A DNA stretch of 64,000 nucleotides from Triplophysa rosa (Eukaryota > Chordata > Actinopteri > Cypriniformes > Nemacheilidae). The notes below the pieces were generated by a model that did not search any database, had not been told where the DNA came from, and worked only from the letters and a program-made list of their open reading frames with translations. Shown here one piece after another: positions 45,548 through 56,427 of the stretch. The DNA is taken from contig NC_079912.1 in assembly GCF_024868665.1 (NCBI RefSeq), forward strand, positions 18,563,384 to 18,627,383, read 5' to 3'. The translations under genes and the position numbers were made by a program. Position 1 is the first letter of the stretch, and every line of letters starts with the position of its first letter.

Positions 45548-46330
45548 TAGGGCAGCAGCTATCGATTATTTTAGTAATCGAGTATTCTACTGATTTTCCA
45601 TCGATTAATCGGGTATTCGGATAATAAATACTTTTTCTTTGAAAGAGCAATACTAAATATACAAGAGAAAATAAGACGGGTCTCTTAAAATGAACAACTA
45701 ATTTGTTTCCTTTTTAGAAAAAATAAAAATGTTATTACTGAAATTGCATACAATAATATCTGTGAAAAGTTCACCCATTTAATACATTACATTGCCATAT
45801 TACATTCAATATGCAATATAATAGAAATGTAAAAATAAGAAACATTAATACAAATAGAAAGAATAATTTCAAAGGTAAACCACTAACTTTAACTTATGCA
45901 CGATGCATTTAGTTTATCTAAATTAGTTTTAGTTTCTTTTCTTTTTTTACTATTAAATAGTAATATATTTGACCACATAAAATACAGAGTTAACAGGACT
46001 TTTAATTTTGCAGGTTGTTGGAAGACGCTTATTTTTTAGTATGTCTGTTTCAAACAATAAAATGTCTGTGAAATAAACTCTCAGAGCAACTCTGTGTTCA
46101 TGTCCTCATAAAGCGCAGACGCCGACAAATTCATGAGCATCACGCGTGTAGCACGTTAAACTGTGCAGTTCATTCACTCAGACACGCAGAACAGCCAGAT
46201 GACATGTGTAAATAACAGGATTCGGCATCCACTAACTTAGTCCGCATCTAGCTTTATGGACTCAATGCAGCCGGAAAACATTTTTTGTATTCAAATTACT
46301 CGAGTAACTCGAGGAATCGTTTCAGCTCTA
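45548..46330. mobile_element. Non-autonomous hAT element (copy 1, 783 bases)
   Basis: It starts TAGGGCAGCAGCTATCGATT; the right end read inward is TAGAGCTGAAACGATTCC. Flanks AAATAAAT (45540-45547) and AAATAAAC (46331-46338) form an 8-base target duplication with one mismatch, as expected for hAT. The interior matches copy 2 closely but lacks about 245 bases before the right end. No transposase frame. Confidence 0.92.
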
Positions 46331-46486
46331 AAATAAACTGGTGCATTCAAAATCTATGAATAACCAAAAATCAGTAGTAGCTGCCTACTAATCGTTATCT
46401 TTAAACAAAAATAAGTAACAAAATGGCTAAATGTGATCATCATCCAGCCACCAGTTATGTACAAGATAAGGATAAAACTGAACATT

Positions 46487-46700
46487 GAGGCATAAGTTAC
46501 CCAAAAATAAAAATTCTGCCAACATTTATTCACCCTTATCAGTGGAACACAAAATAAGATATTTTGAGAAATGTCTCAAAACATGGTTTTGTGTCCATAT
46601 AATGGAAGTCAATGGGGGCCGATGTTGTTGTCATTCTTCAAAAATGATCTTTTGTGTTTTGCAGAAAAAAGAAAGTCATACAGGTTTGACATGACAATTT
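46487..46700. repeat. Palindromic fish repeat, subfamily 1 (copy 10)
   Basis: AAGTTACCCAAAAATAAAAA, then AAGATATTTTGAGAAATGTC, TGGAAGTCAATGGGGGCCGA and GAAAGTCATACAGGTTTGAC. Both outer ends are decayed and the final GGGTGAACT is lost. Confidence 0.78.
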
Positions 46701-47559
46701 GCATAAACGGAACACATGCATTCCACGAACGACACAAGTGATTCACATACATCATAAACAGAATTATGGGACTGTGTGTCCATCACTGCATGTGATTCCA
46801 AACAACACGTTTTCTATGTGTCACTGAAATTACCCAAAAGCAACTTTTGCAGTGCATTTCCTTTTAGTCTTAAACGTGACAGCATCTTTAAACAAGGATC
46901 GCAGTGTAAGCAGGCCGGGTTCGAGCGCATTGGGTTATCCACGGACATGACCTGAGTGGAAGAGGAAGAGATTATGGCAGAATGAGTGAGAGAGAGGGCG
47001 CTCGGGGCCCGAGCTCCCTCACATGAAGCTTTCATTACATGAAGGGTGATCCGCAGAGAGCCCTGATTTACCATGGGACTGTGTTCCTGCAGTAAACTGC
47101 ACCAGAAAGCCAGCGCTCCTGTCAACCTCCATCCACCTGTATCTCTTACTGTAGATAGATGTAGAGACAGCGAAATAAAGAAACAGAGAAGACGGATAAC
47201 TGCCCTTGTAAAAGTCAAATACCGCCTTTGGTCCATGTACAGACTTGAAATACTTTGAAATACTCAATTGGTAGAAGACAGCAGCACGGTCGATATCGGA
47301 GGGAAAGCAAGGACTGATGAAAGGTACGGTACGTCCTTATTTTACTGTGAGTATCATCTGGCAAATGCATAACTGTTAATATGCTGCGGCTGTCATTAAC
47401 ACAAAAAATCAAGCAGTGGCCCACACTGGGTGAGCATGCATGATGCACGAATTCTATCGAATCATGTGAAGCCATGCATAACTGACATTTATTACATAAA
47501 ACAATAAGCGGCACAAACCTCCTGCTGCATAATTACGCCATTTAAGCACAATCTGGATC
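46701..47559. other. Unique non-coding DNA
   Basis: No gene recognised. The 140-codon minus frame at 46814-47236 has an N-terminal hydrophobic stretch (IRLLCFFISLSLHLS) but no downstream domain or splice support. Confidence 0.42.
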
Positions 47560-47860
47560 AGATGTAACGAAAACAACCTGCGGGAAGAAAATAATTAGTC
47601 GCCATCTGCCTTCCTGGAGGGCCTGACACCATCCTGGAGAGACATCACAGATAATGTGAGACTTGCTTTAACTGGAGGACGACACTAATTTTGGTCAATG
47701 TTTATCTCTTCTCAAAGAGCAAGGACTCATTACTCAAAAGACCCCCACGGTTCTTGCTCTGATAGTGCCTATAGAAAGATGCGCTATAGATGCAGCGGGG
47801 ATTAGCGATTAATCTTACCGACTTTGTTTTCCATGTCAGACCTGTGGAACATCTGCATTG
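47560..47860. promoter_or_regulatory. Candidate regulatory block with paired GGATTA/TAATCT sites
   Basis: Repeat-free. At 47798-47816, GGGGATTAGCGATTAATCTT carries opposed GGATTA and TAATCT cores (Otx/Pitx-type). AAAATAATTAGTCGC lies at 47589. On the minus strand, CAG|ATG to GTCG|GTAAG would delimit a 34-base mini-exon (47819-47852), probably coincidental. Confidence 0.32.
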
Positions 47861-48659
47861 TAATTTAGAAGATAAAACGTATATTATAGGTTCTTAGACA
47901 TTTAGACCACGGAATTCCCAGAACTATCACAATCATTTAAGAGAAATGTCCGGAGCAGTTTTCATGTCAGGCGCCAATCATTGGAATTCATTTATACTTA
48001 AAATCCCAAATAAGAGAAACCCATAACGTCAAGCTATTAAATATCTAGCATTATCGAGTCATGTTAAACACAAAAAAGTTTCCATTTACTCAATGCATAC
48101 ATTTTAATAAATATATTTGCTTTTAAGATGAATCTATTTCCAAAACTATTCTCAAGCCCTTAAATCACATAAGTTTATAATGTATAATATACATATTAAC
48201 AACGGCCAATGCATATGTGTACCGATTGTAATTCTTAAAGATTTGCATTACTGACAGTAATTAATTGATTAAATACGATTTATTGTTAATGTCTATAATA
48301 AGAAAAAGAAGAAGAATGTATGTTAATGTGGATGTCCACATATATAAAATGTCTTTGAAATAATTAAAAAAGATCACGTTTAAAAATTAGATACATTTAC
48401 ATGTTACATGATGGTGAAACATCTCGTGCAGAATGGCAAGTTATTGTTTTGACTAAAAAAAGACATAAATAATACAAACTCCAGATGCGGTCTCTGCAGC
48501 AATATTTTGCGCGTATATACAGAACAGAGCTTAAGACGAGGTCTGAGATGTTTCTGTGCCGTTCTCAGCAGCCAAGAGCAGTGAAGGCATATATAAGGCA
48601 TTATTTTGGTGCGCTCTTGGCTACGGAGAATTAGAAAATATCAGACTGTCATTGTGATT
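47861..48659. other. AT-rich non-coding DNA
   Basis: No gene recognised. Confidence 0.42.
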
Positions 48660-49190
48660 TGATACTAGGATGAAAAATGTCAAAAGTGGAGATGACAAAT
48701 CAGCCCAGTGAGGAGAAGTGGCTCTCAGACAGGCGATGTCATTTGTCATGATTGCCATTTGACTGCACTCCCCCTCCGCCCCTCCCACCCCCGCCCGCTT
48801 TTCTGCCTACAGATGAATGATACATTGATAGCCATTAATTCCAAATTATCCAAATTTGCTAAACTGCATCCAGCATGCGAGTGGAAATCAAATTTATCAA
48901 TGATTTTTCTTCCATCCGATCCTTTGCTTTCCACGCGGCCCGAACCTTTCAGTGGAAAATATTAGATTTGCACTCCGCACAATACGCGCAGCCAGACCAT
49001 CAAACCCTAAGCTTGGTGACATTTCCGAATGTTCATCTCCCCTCATTTCAATCGTCCATTTGGAATGAATAAAACGGCCGGGCGACTTAAAAGAATGGCG
49101 GCCCCCTGAGCTTCGCTGCGTCTATGGCTCATATCTCCGCCTCCTCCTCTTCCTCGCTCCCCCCTCCTCCACCCGCTCCCCCCGAACCTT
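48660..49190. promoter_or_regulatory. Candidate regulatory block with long pyrimidine tracts
   Basis: From 48765 to 48811 a nearly pure pyrimidine tract ends TTTTCTGCCTACAG|ATG, an ideal-looking acceptor on the plus strand; the following frame (MNDTLIAINSKL...) stops after 50 codons with no donor. GATAGCCATTAATTCC and TTATCAATGA follow. A second C/T-rich tract lies at 49137-49187. Repeat-free; more like a regulatory element than an exon. Confidence 0.3.
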
Positions 49191-50105
49191 TAGGGAAGCC
49201 GAGGGGCTTTGTTGGAGGGGGACACAGCTGAGCCTGCCTCGCATCCAGAGCCCCTGCATAATACTGGAGGTAATTAAGCCACAGCTTCAAGGTTGCATGG
49301 ACACAAGACAATTCAGCCTAATGAAGTATCGATCGGCTCCAGCAGAAGTAAAACAAGTTGACATTCATTTAGAGGTACTAGTGAGAATATACCACAATGC
49401 CGTGAATGACGTACGGCTTCGGTGGCACACATTTTAAACACAAGGAAACAATGAGGGTTAGACTACAATGCATCTCGTCCGGCTAGTTGGTCATAAAGAT
49501 TACAGGAAGATGCGTGCATGAAAAGAGAAGCTTTTGGGTAACAAGCGAACAGGATTAGAAAAGAGAATAAATAGAAACCTACAATTTTGTAATAGCTGGA
49601 ATGCATAAGCATAACAAAATAGATAATGGGACGTGCAGATTGCATCGAACGGCACAGTTTTAACCAAATCCACAATTATTCTAATACCAAACCCTCCTGA
49701 GCTTTTTACATGACGTCGTCTGTCAGGCCACGTTGCGGAGAACATGACATTATTGCTCCAACGAGCCCCGATCAAGATTTGGTTCCACTTTAAGCACTGA
49801 TCTAATCCGTCCTGAGTAAACCTCTGTAACGGTTAGCAGCAAATCCTCAAGTGACAAACATATTTCATCAACAAATCTCACTCATTAACTTCGCGTGATT
49901 GACAGATGTTATGATTCACAACATTTGGCTTAGTTCCACGACTAGGAGCTGTAGACCGAGCAGCCGGCTACGTAAACTAATCAGTCAATCGCCGAAGACC
50001 TTGGACGAGATCGTCTTGAAGCAGCTGCAGAATGCAAGATATGTCCAAGGATTTTGACGGGAATTAAAATAAGCTCAGAGCTCACACAATCTCAGTTTGC
50101 GACTG
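49191..50105. other. Unique non-coding DNA
   Basis: No gene recognised. The 91-codon minus frame at 49500-49775 lacks known content. Confidence 0.42.
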
Positions 50106-50131
50106 TTTTACGAGGTGGTGAATGAATTCGT
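50106..50131 (+). repeat. GTACGA-rich repeat F (copy 2), left fragment
   Basis: TGTTTTACGAGGTGGTGAAT then GAATTCGT; continues at 51142 on the other side of the hAT insertion. The GAATTCGT at 50124-50131 is one copy of the target duplication. Confidence 0.65.
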
Positions 50132-51141
50132 AAGGGCTGCAGCTATCGATTATTTTAGTAATCGAGTATTCTACTGATTTCCAATCGATTAATCGGGTAT
50201 TCGGATAATAAATACTTTTTCTTTGAAAGAGCAATACTAAATATACAAGAGAAAATAAGACGGGTCTCTTAAAATGAACTAATTTGATTCCTTTTTAGAA
50301 AAAGTATTTTTTTATTGCTGAAATTGCGTACAATAATATCTGTGAAAAGTTCACTCATTTAATACATTACATTGCCATATTACATTCAATATGCAATATA
50401 ATACAAATGTATAAATAAGAAACATTAATAAAAAACAGCTTATGCATGATGCATTTAGTTTATCTAAATTAGTTTTAATTTATTTTTTTTACTTTTAAAT
50501 AGTAATATATTTGTCCACATAAAATACCGAGTTAACCGGACTTTTATTTTGGCAGGTTGTCAGAGGACGCTTCTTTTTTAGTATGTCTGTTTCTTCACTC
50601 AAACAATAAAATGTTTGTGAAATAAACTCTCAGAGCAACTCTGCAGATGAAGTTCATGTGTTCATGTCCTCATAAAGCGCAGACGCAGACAAATTCATGA
50701 GCATCACGATGCGTGTAGCACATTAAACTGTGCAGTTCATTCACTCAGACACGCAGAACAGACAGATGACATGTGTAAATAACAGGATTCGGTATCCACT
50801 AGTCCGAGCTTGATGGACTCAATGCAGCCGGAAAACAAGTTTCACTCGCAAAATAGACTAAAATAAGTAAAATAGCAGTTCACCATTTCAATAAGCGATC
50901 ACTTATTTATCAGCATGAGAAATGTGTGTGAACAGACTAAAATGCCGTGAGACTTGAGAGCCCTGTAACATGAACAGAGTTTAGCGGGCTGTGCGTCAGT
51001 AATAACGGTCCGTGGGGAAACGCAGCGCTCCGTGTGTACTGTAGTTAAATGGATTAAACGAGGCTTCGAGGCAACAAAAATGGCCTCGATGATTTTTGTA
51101 TTCAAATTACTCGAGTAACTCAAGGAATCGTTTCAGCACTA
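50132..51141. mobile_element. Non-autonomous hAT element (copy 2, 1010 bases)
   Basis: It starts AAGGGCTGCAGCTATCGATT; the right end read inward is TAGTGCTGAAACGATTCC. A perfect 8-base target duplication, GAATTCGT, lies at 50124-50131 and 51142-51149. It is almost identical to copy 1 over the first 200 bases and keeps about 245 bases, from 50846, lost in copy 1. No transposase frame, so it was mobilised in trans. Confidence 0.95.
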
Positions 51142-51335
51142 GAATTCGTACGAACCCATTCGTACGCTTTAATACGTTCTGCTTACGGCCTAATGATGTT
51201 GGTGTAAGGGGCGGGATCGGGGGTGGAGCCTCATTCGTGCTTTTTCCGTACGTTTTTGTACAATTCACATCTTACGAATTCATAGGTAATCGTTACCTTT
51301 TAAAATGCATTCGTCGTTTCGTGAGATCAGGTTGG
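51142..51335 (+). repeat. GTACGA-rich repeat F (copy 2), right fragment
   Basis: GAATTCGTACGAACCCATTC, then the GC core GGGGCGGGATCGGGGGTGGA, TTTTTGTACAATTCACATCT, and TTTCGTGAGATCAGGTTGG at the end. It matches 26912-27140 segment by segment. The 134-codon frame at 51096-51500 spans the junction and is meaningless. Confidence 0.78.
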
Positions 51336-52727
51336 CTCACCACACGAAATGGAATACTATTTGTGTGTTTGAAATGTCAACTTTTGCACCTTTTTTCGTG
51401 TTTATTAAAAAACGTTTGGATGCAAAATGTGGTTCGAATCATGGACTTTCTGAGAAACGGTCCGATGCACCTAAGCACAGCACCTGCAAACAAATGCTGA
51501 TAAGACTCCAACATAATTCACCTCCACTAATCATTTCATTTCATCCAAAATAAACACCGCTCTGCACTTTAGGTGAATTCAAACTGTGCACTCAAAACAC
51601 CCACGTTGTCAGCTTATCAACACAATCAAATTCAAACATCCAGGCAAGAGCAGAATTTTTTCCTTAAGTAATTGTCAGTCTTTTAATGGAGTCCACAAAT
51701 GTCAGTTGCCAATATGTTTTAGCACTAAATGCAGTAAGAAGGATCCAGAAAGGTGGGCTATTTCACGCACGCCGTTGCATTGTTAAACAGCCTCAATTAT
51801 GCCAAATAGCCAGGTTTAGATGGCTATTTGCATTGTGTAATATCTACAACCAATGCAGACATGAAAGTCAATTTCACTTGGCCTTCTGGGCTAAAATATA
51901 CAGTATGTGAAAACCACTACAGCTGTGAGTAAAAGTACAGCGAGTTCCATTTGTCAGCGGCACGGTTCAAATATTTTGACATACTTTATGATAATGACAG
52001 CTGAAACATGCTAACAAATCTCATATCATATGCAAAACATAAAATAATCCATGGGGACGGTTTCTTATAATGTTATGCTTTAAATTCGCTCGACTGCCCA
52101 AAAGATCGGAGGGATGCATTACGGTGTCGTTTACATAAAATGACAGTCAAGTGCCACGGTACTGTAATTTAACATTATCGCAAGGCCTTTAAAGACACTT
52201 ATACAAAAAATACAAAATAATCCACCCACACTAGTGCAATATCCAAAAGTCCATGTGGCAGTTTCAAGGGTGAGATAGAACAGGTCACGTTACATGATAA
52301 ACAGAACTCAACATGCTATTGAAAAAAAACGAATGCTCTTTTATTATTAAAAGACTTTATGCGCTCATGGTATAGACAGCAAAATATAACATAACTACAC
52401 TCAACATTACGGATTGAGGTATGAAGCCCGAAAGCTAAAAACTCCGAAAAGATTTTCTCAATGCTTATGAATTCACTGTCCGACAAAACACACCTGCAAG
52501 CAAAGTAAAACAAACGCAAAGATAAAACGTAATCAGTTACATGCAATGACTTACATGCAACAAACTCTTTGATCTAAAACTAATACAGTACCAAAGACAT
52601 GCGATTTCACTTTGTGCTTTAAAAAAAACTTTCTTTTGACACTTTCTGACAAGCTCATAGCAATCACAAGTCACATAAATTATAAATCAGAGATTGTTTT
52701 GACACACGCGGCTAAAAAAGAGAAACC
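51336..52727. other. Unique non-coding DNA
   Basis: No gene recognised. A GTAAGT donor-like site (minus) near 52550 has only a weak acceptor (TAGTTTTAG). Confidence 0.42.
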
Positions 52728-52822
52728 GCTGTCCAGTTTATGAAAGAAGTCAACATAAATAAAAAATGTTCTCGTGGGCAATCATAAATATGGAGAGGCG
52801 AGGTTCTAAAATGAATATCTAG
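52728..52822 (+). repeat. Possible dispersed repeat X (copy 3)
   Basis: ATAAATATGGAGAGGCGAGG then TTCTAAAATGA resembles AAATATGGAGATACAAGGTT at 36430. The upstream part is only weakly similar. Confidence 0.35.
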
Positions 52823-52928
52823 TCAATGCAATAAAAAAAAGAAAGACAAAAAAGGAAGAAAATAGGGCGCATTGAGCAGGGCATCTCTCTGCTTGTCTGG
52901 CTGCGAGCTGTTTGGTTTCTTCACTTAC

Positions 52929-53027
52929 CTGTCACGAACGCAGATGAGTCGGGCCAGATCCCCAGAGAGTTCTGCAGGTGCTCAAGACGCGCTGGTCGTC
53001 CGCAGAACCCATGCTGTCTAAACTTCA
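52929..53027 (-). CDS. Candidate 99-base exon of an unknown gene
   Basis: On the minus strand TGATGTGTATTTCAG precedes the exon and GACAG|GTAAGTG ends it: a consensus acceptor and an almost perfect donor. The exon is 99 bases, a multiple of three. Only one frame is open: KFRQHGFCGRPARLEHLQ then NSLGIWPDSSAFVT (32 codons, phase 1 at both ends), so skipping it would not shift the frame. GC is well above its flanks. I do not recognise the protein; a CGxP start recalls sushi modules but the match is too weak to name. A 5' untranslated or lncRNA exon is equally possible. Confidence 0.45.
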
Positions 53028-54324
53028 CTGAAATACACATCAGATAACGTCAAAACATCCGCGCCTTTAACTTTTGTCACTATGCCAAACGCACAATGAT
53101 CGTTGTTTAATTTATGCTTTATATTGGTCTGCGTACGGCCCTGAACGAATGAGTAACATACGGATTTTGATGGACAATATGTTTATTACTCCAATTTTGA
53201 ACACGTTTTGAAGTTTCCCACAGGCCACGAACGACAAGAGATATTACAACGGATATTTTTGTGGTGCGGCTGGAAAATGTCATTTTAAGATCATTTCTGA
53301 TACTGTTGCTATTGCAATTACAACCAACGGTGTAATATAAACAGTCAATTTTTGTGACACACAAAACACAAAGAATTAAAGTTTCGTGTTTAGCCGTACT
53401 TGACTATACTGGAATGTCAATTTATGTCCCATAAAAAAGTAGGCCATGAACTATCAATCTAATCCTCATCACTATCCAATCTGCTGTTTATGAATAGTGC
53501 GTGATTAATTCTTCAGTATTAATCATATACTTTGTTCATATAAAACAAAGCTTAAGCTCTATTTGCTAAGATATTTGACCTTGTGAAAGAGTTAAGACAT
53601 TACAGCATGGATTTAAAATGCATCTAAAGATTAAAACTGATGGTTGACTATTAGAGCGGATTATAGGCGAAGGGAAATTATTTTTCATTTTGATGCAAAA
53701 CTGATTTCAAAGTAAAAAAAAATAAGGAGCAGGTGGTACATTATATATTTTGATAGCAAACAAGGTTACGCGGAAGACGTGCGATCACTGCGTTTCCATT
53801 TTGCCCCCTCGCTTTTAGCGGAGCGCCAAAATTAAAGTAATACCTTGTAAGAGCGACAAGATTTGTTGTGAATATATGCTTTTGTGCTGTAGGCTATGTG
53901 CTACTCTAGAAATACGGCATGACTTTGATCTTTACTCATTGAAATGAAAAACTCCTTTATGACTATCAAGTGCGTCTCGCTTCTCTTTTTTCTGCGTTGA
54001 ATCTTGTTTACCGGAACAGGAGTGTGTGTGTTCATGTGTGAATAGACTTTACTCTGGAGGCACCAGTGAGTCGCTTGACCAAAAATGCATATTGCTGTTA
54101 TAAAAGCGCTTTGCAGTGTAACCAAGGTCACCGTTAAAAGACCTCCGTTTGAACATTCATGCGACCTGAAGTATGCCAGCTGTTTTTAAAACCACACAGG
54201 TGCACAAGAGTGTTTGCAACGGCTGATCTCACGCACACATATACTGCAAATGTTCTTTTCCCAAACTCGAACGAAACTCAAAAAGCACTTCCGGATTCAT
54301 TTATTATTATTTTTTTAACCTTAC
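53028..54324. other. Intervening AT-rich DNA
   Basis: No gene or repeat recognised. If the two candidate exons belong together this is their intron (minus strand). Confidence 0.4.
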
Positions 54325-54440
54325 CTGCATAATTCAATCTAAAAGATATATGTTGAACATTTTGATTCGGTTATAAATGTTCTGTTGGTTGTATTTTGTT
54401 CAAACGTTTGTGCATTGTTAAAAACCTGAAACCGGAAGTT
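54325..54440 (-). other. Candidate upstream (5') exon or leader
   Basis: On the minus strand ATTATGCAG|GTAAGG forms a strong donor with exon end at 54325. No good acceptor is seen upstream, as expected for a first exon. CCGGAAG-type ETS cores lie at 54432 and, inverted, near 54289. No ATG-led frame continues into the 52929-53027 exon, so it would be leader sequence. The 5' limit is arbitrary. Confidence 0.22.
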
Positions 54441-56119
54441 TTTATGGACCCATGCTGGATGAGCGTCGTTTATGTTTTCTGAAGTGGTCTATACCAGGAA
54501 AACCCACAAAACTGACAAAAGGACTGACACAAGGATACTTTCATTTCTGTTAGACTACGAAATAAAATAAGCTCAAAGTTGTTAAATCTTTATTTTACAC
54601 AACATGGTTAATAGTTCAGGAGGTCGTATGTGTGGTTTCCACTTATAAATACGCAGGCTAAACTGAAAAAAATGACAAACTGATGCATTTCAATCATGTG
54701 ATGACTGTAAGATCAGTTGTAAACATATCTAATATGAAACAAAGCTCTGGGATGTGTTTTTGAAATGGAGGTCCTGAGATCTATTTACTCGATTAAATCT
54801 GAGCTTCTAATCCTCTGTCATGTTTGGCATCTGCTGAACTCCACCGGTTATCCACTCAAAAAACATTTATTTCGACTATTATTATTCTACTATTACTAGT
54901 ATTTATAAAATGTTCTGATATATTACACAAACATATTTCTCTTGGTTAATAGTATGCAACAACTTGGATTTTCCCAATAACACGAGAAACAAACAAGCTA
55001 CTACAAACGACTTGATTAGTTTGTGATTGGAAAAGCTTTTAAATCATTCATTCTGTAAGGTTAAAGTCTGTTGCGGGTGCATTTTAATGTCGGTGCTTTT
55101 AAAAGAGGATGGGCAGATGAGAGTCATAATCCCCGTGGCCTCAAAGGCCTCCTTTGACTCCATGCATCAACAACAAATGTTGACCTTGCTGTTAAAAACT
55201 TAAGACCTTAAAGGTAGGTATATGCAAACAGCAACACGGACACCTCAAAAGAGGGCTGCTTTTGATGTTGAGGAGCCCTGTTTTCAAAGCGAAAGCGAGA
55301 TACCCATAGGCTTAAATTCCATCAAACAGTTTTTCATATATGTGACTCGTAGCTGTGTGTAATTACAAACAAGCATCATGATTAAAACATCACGGGAAGA
55401 ACAGAGGCCGGAGGAGACATAACAAAAACATAAGCAGTAAAATGGGCACGTTTAAATTTTCTTCAGACATCAAACATTTTCATTAAAACAAACACTTCAT
55501 TTAACAGACTGAACAGTCCAAACACATTTGAAATAAGTGAAGATGGACAGAGAGCCATTTTAATTGGTTTCCTCCCCGTTCGGCAGGGGTACCACGTGAG
55601 TGACACCTTTACATGGTAATAATGTCAGTCAATTTAACAGGGTGCCGTTTCAAAGCACGGATGGTCAAGTCATTCGGGAACTTGGGAACGGTCCCATCAT
55701 CGGTCTGAGATTTTGTCTAGAAGCGGCGTTACGCAGGAGTCACGCGTGCAGTCAAACGGTCAAGGGCTGTCGTGTGGAGATTAATGAGGAAGCTCGAGGC
55801 ATTCTGGGAGGTCAGTGCTGCGGGGGCTGGAGGGGCGGGAGAAAGGACCAGAAACATACATGTGTAAACACACAGGCTTATTCACACTGGAGAGAACTGA
55901 TCGGTCTTGAATATGCTCGATGTGACATTTGGTAATTAAGAGAAATTATGTGGTGAGGATTGTTTTCGTAATGTCTTCAGGGGCTCTGTCAAGGTGATTT
56001 AATGAAGCCCGATGCAATCCCGACCGATTTCAAATGACCAGTGACAAATAAAGACTGATGTTCTCAAGACTACGTTTGCTTTAATGACCAATTAAATATT
56101 TCAATTTTCAATTAAGTAA
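54441..56119. other. Unique non-coding DNA
   Basis: No gene recognised. The 111-codon plus frame at 55600-55935 lies in a GC-raised stretch but has no recognised domain. Confidence 0.4.
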
Positions 56120-56224
56120 GGGATAATCCACGGCTAGCCACGACGTGGGGACGAAGAACCTCCGCGGTTGCCTTCGCGAAGTGCATTAAAATCCTTTAAT
56201 GCACGGCTAGCCGTGGATTATCCC
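56120..56224. mobile_element. Hairpin element K with perfect 20-base arms
   Basis: GGGATAATCCACGGCTAGCC (56120-56139) is perfectly complementary to 56205-56224. Just inside the right arm a second perfect hairpin, GTGCATTAAA-ATCC-TTTAATGCAC, occupies 56181-56204. The remaining loop is GC-rich. No coding capacity. Only two bases separate it from element J. Confidence 0.9.
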
Positions 56225-56226
56225 GC

Positions 56227-56427
56227 TTATACCATGGTTATTTACCAAGTTAAAGCTTGTATTGATGTTTACAGTGTCATTTTAGATCAAACAGGTAAAA
56301 ATGACGGTTATTTTGTCAGTTAATTTTAAATGTAATCAAACTGACTGGAGCTACCCGTGCGTTAAAGGCTTTTAACGCACACCTTCCAGCCAATCAGAAT
56401 CCAGTATTCAAACAGACCATGGTATAA
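56227..56427. mobile_element. 201-base MITE J with TTATACCATGGT ends
   Basis: Perfect 12-base terminal inverted repeats: TTATACCATGGT and ACCATGGTATAA. Inside, near the right, is GTGCGTTAAA-GGCT-TTTAACGCAC (56357-56380), a perfect 10-base hairpin closely related to the one in element K. CCAATCAGAATCCAGTATTC precedes the right end. A similar repeat is familiar from cyprinid genomes. Confidence 0.9.

Noticed and set aside
47819..47852. 34-base minus exon CAG|ATG...GTCG|GTAAG
   Set aside because: Very short, weak pyrimidine tract, and overlaps a better explained regulatory motif cluster.
51096..51500. 134-codon plus frame
   Set aside because: Crosses the junction between a hAT element and the host repeat, so cannot be an ancestral gene.
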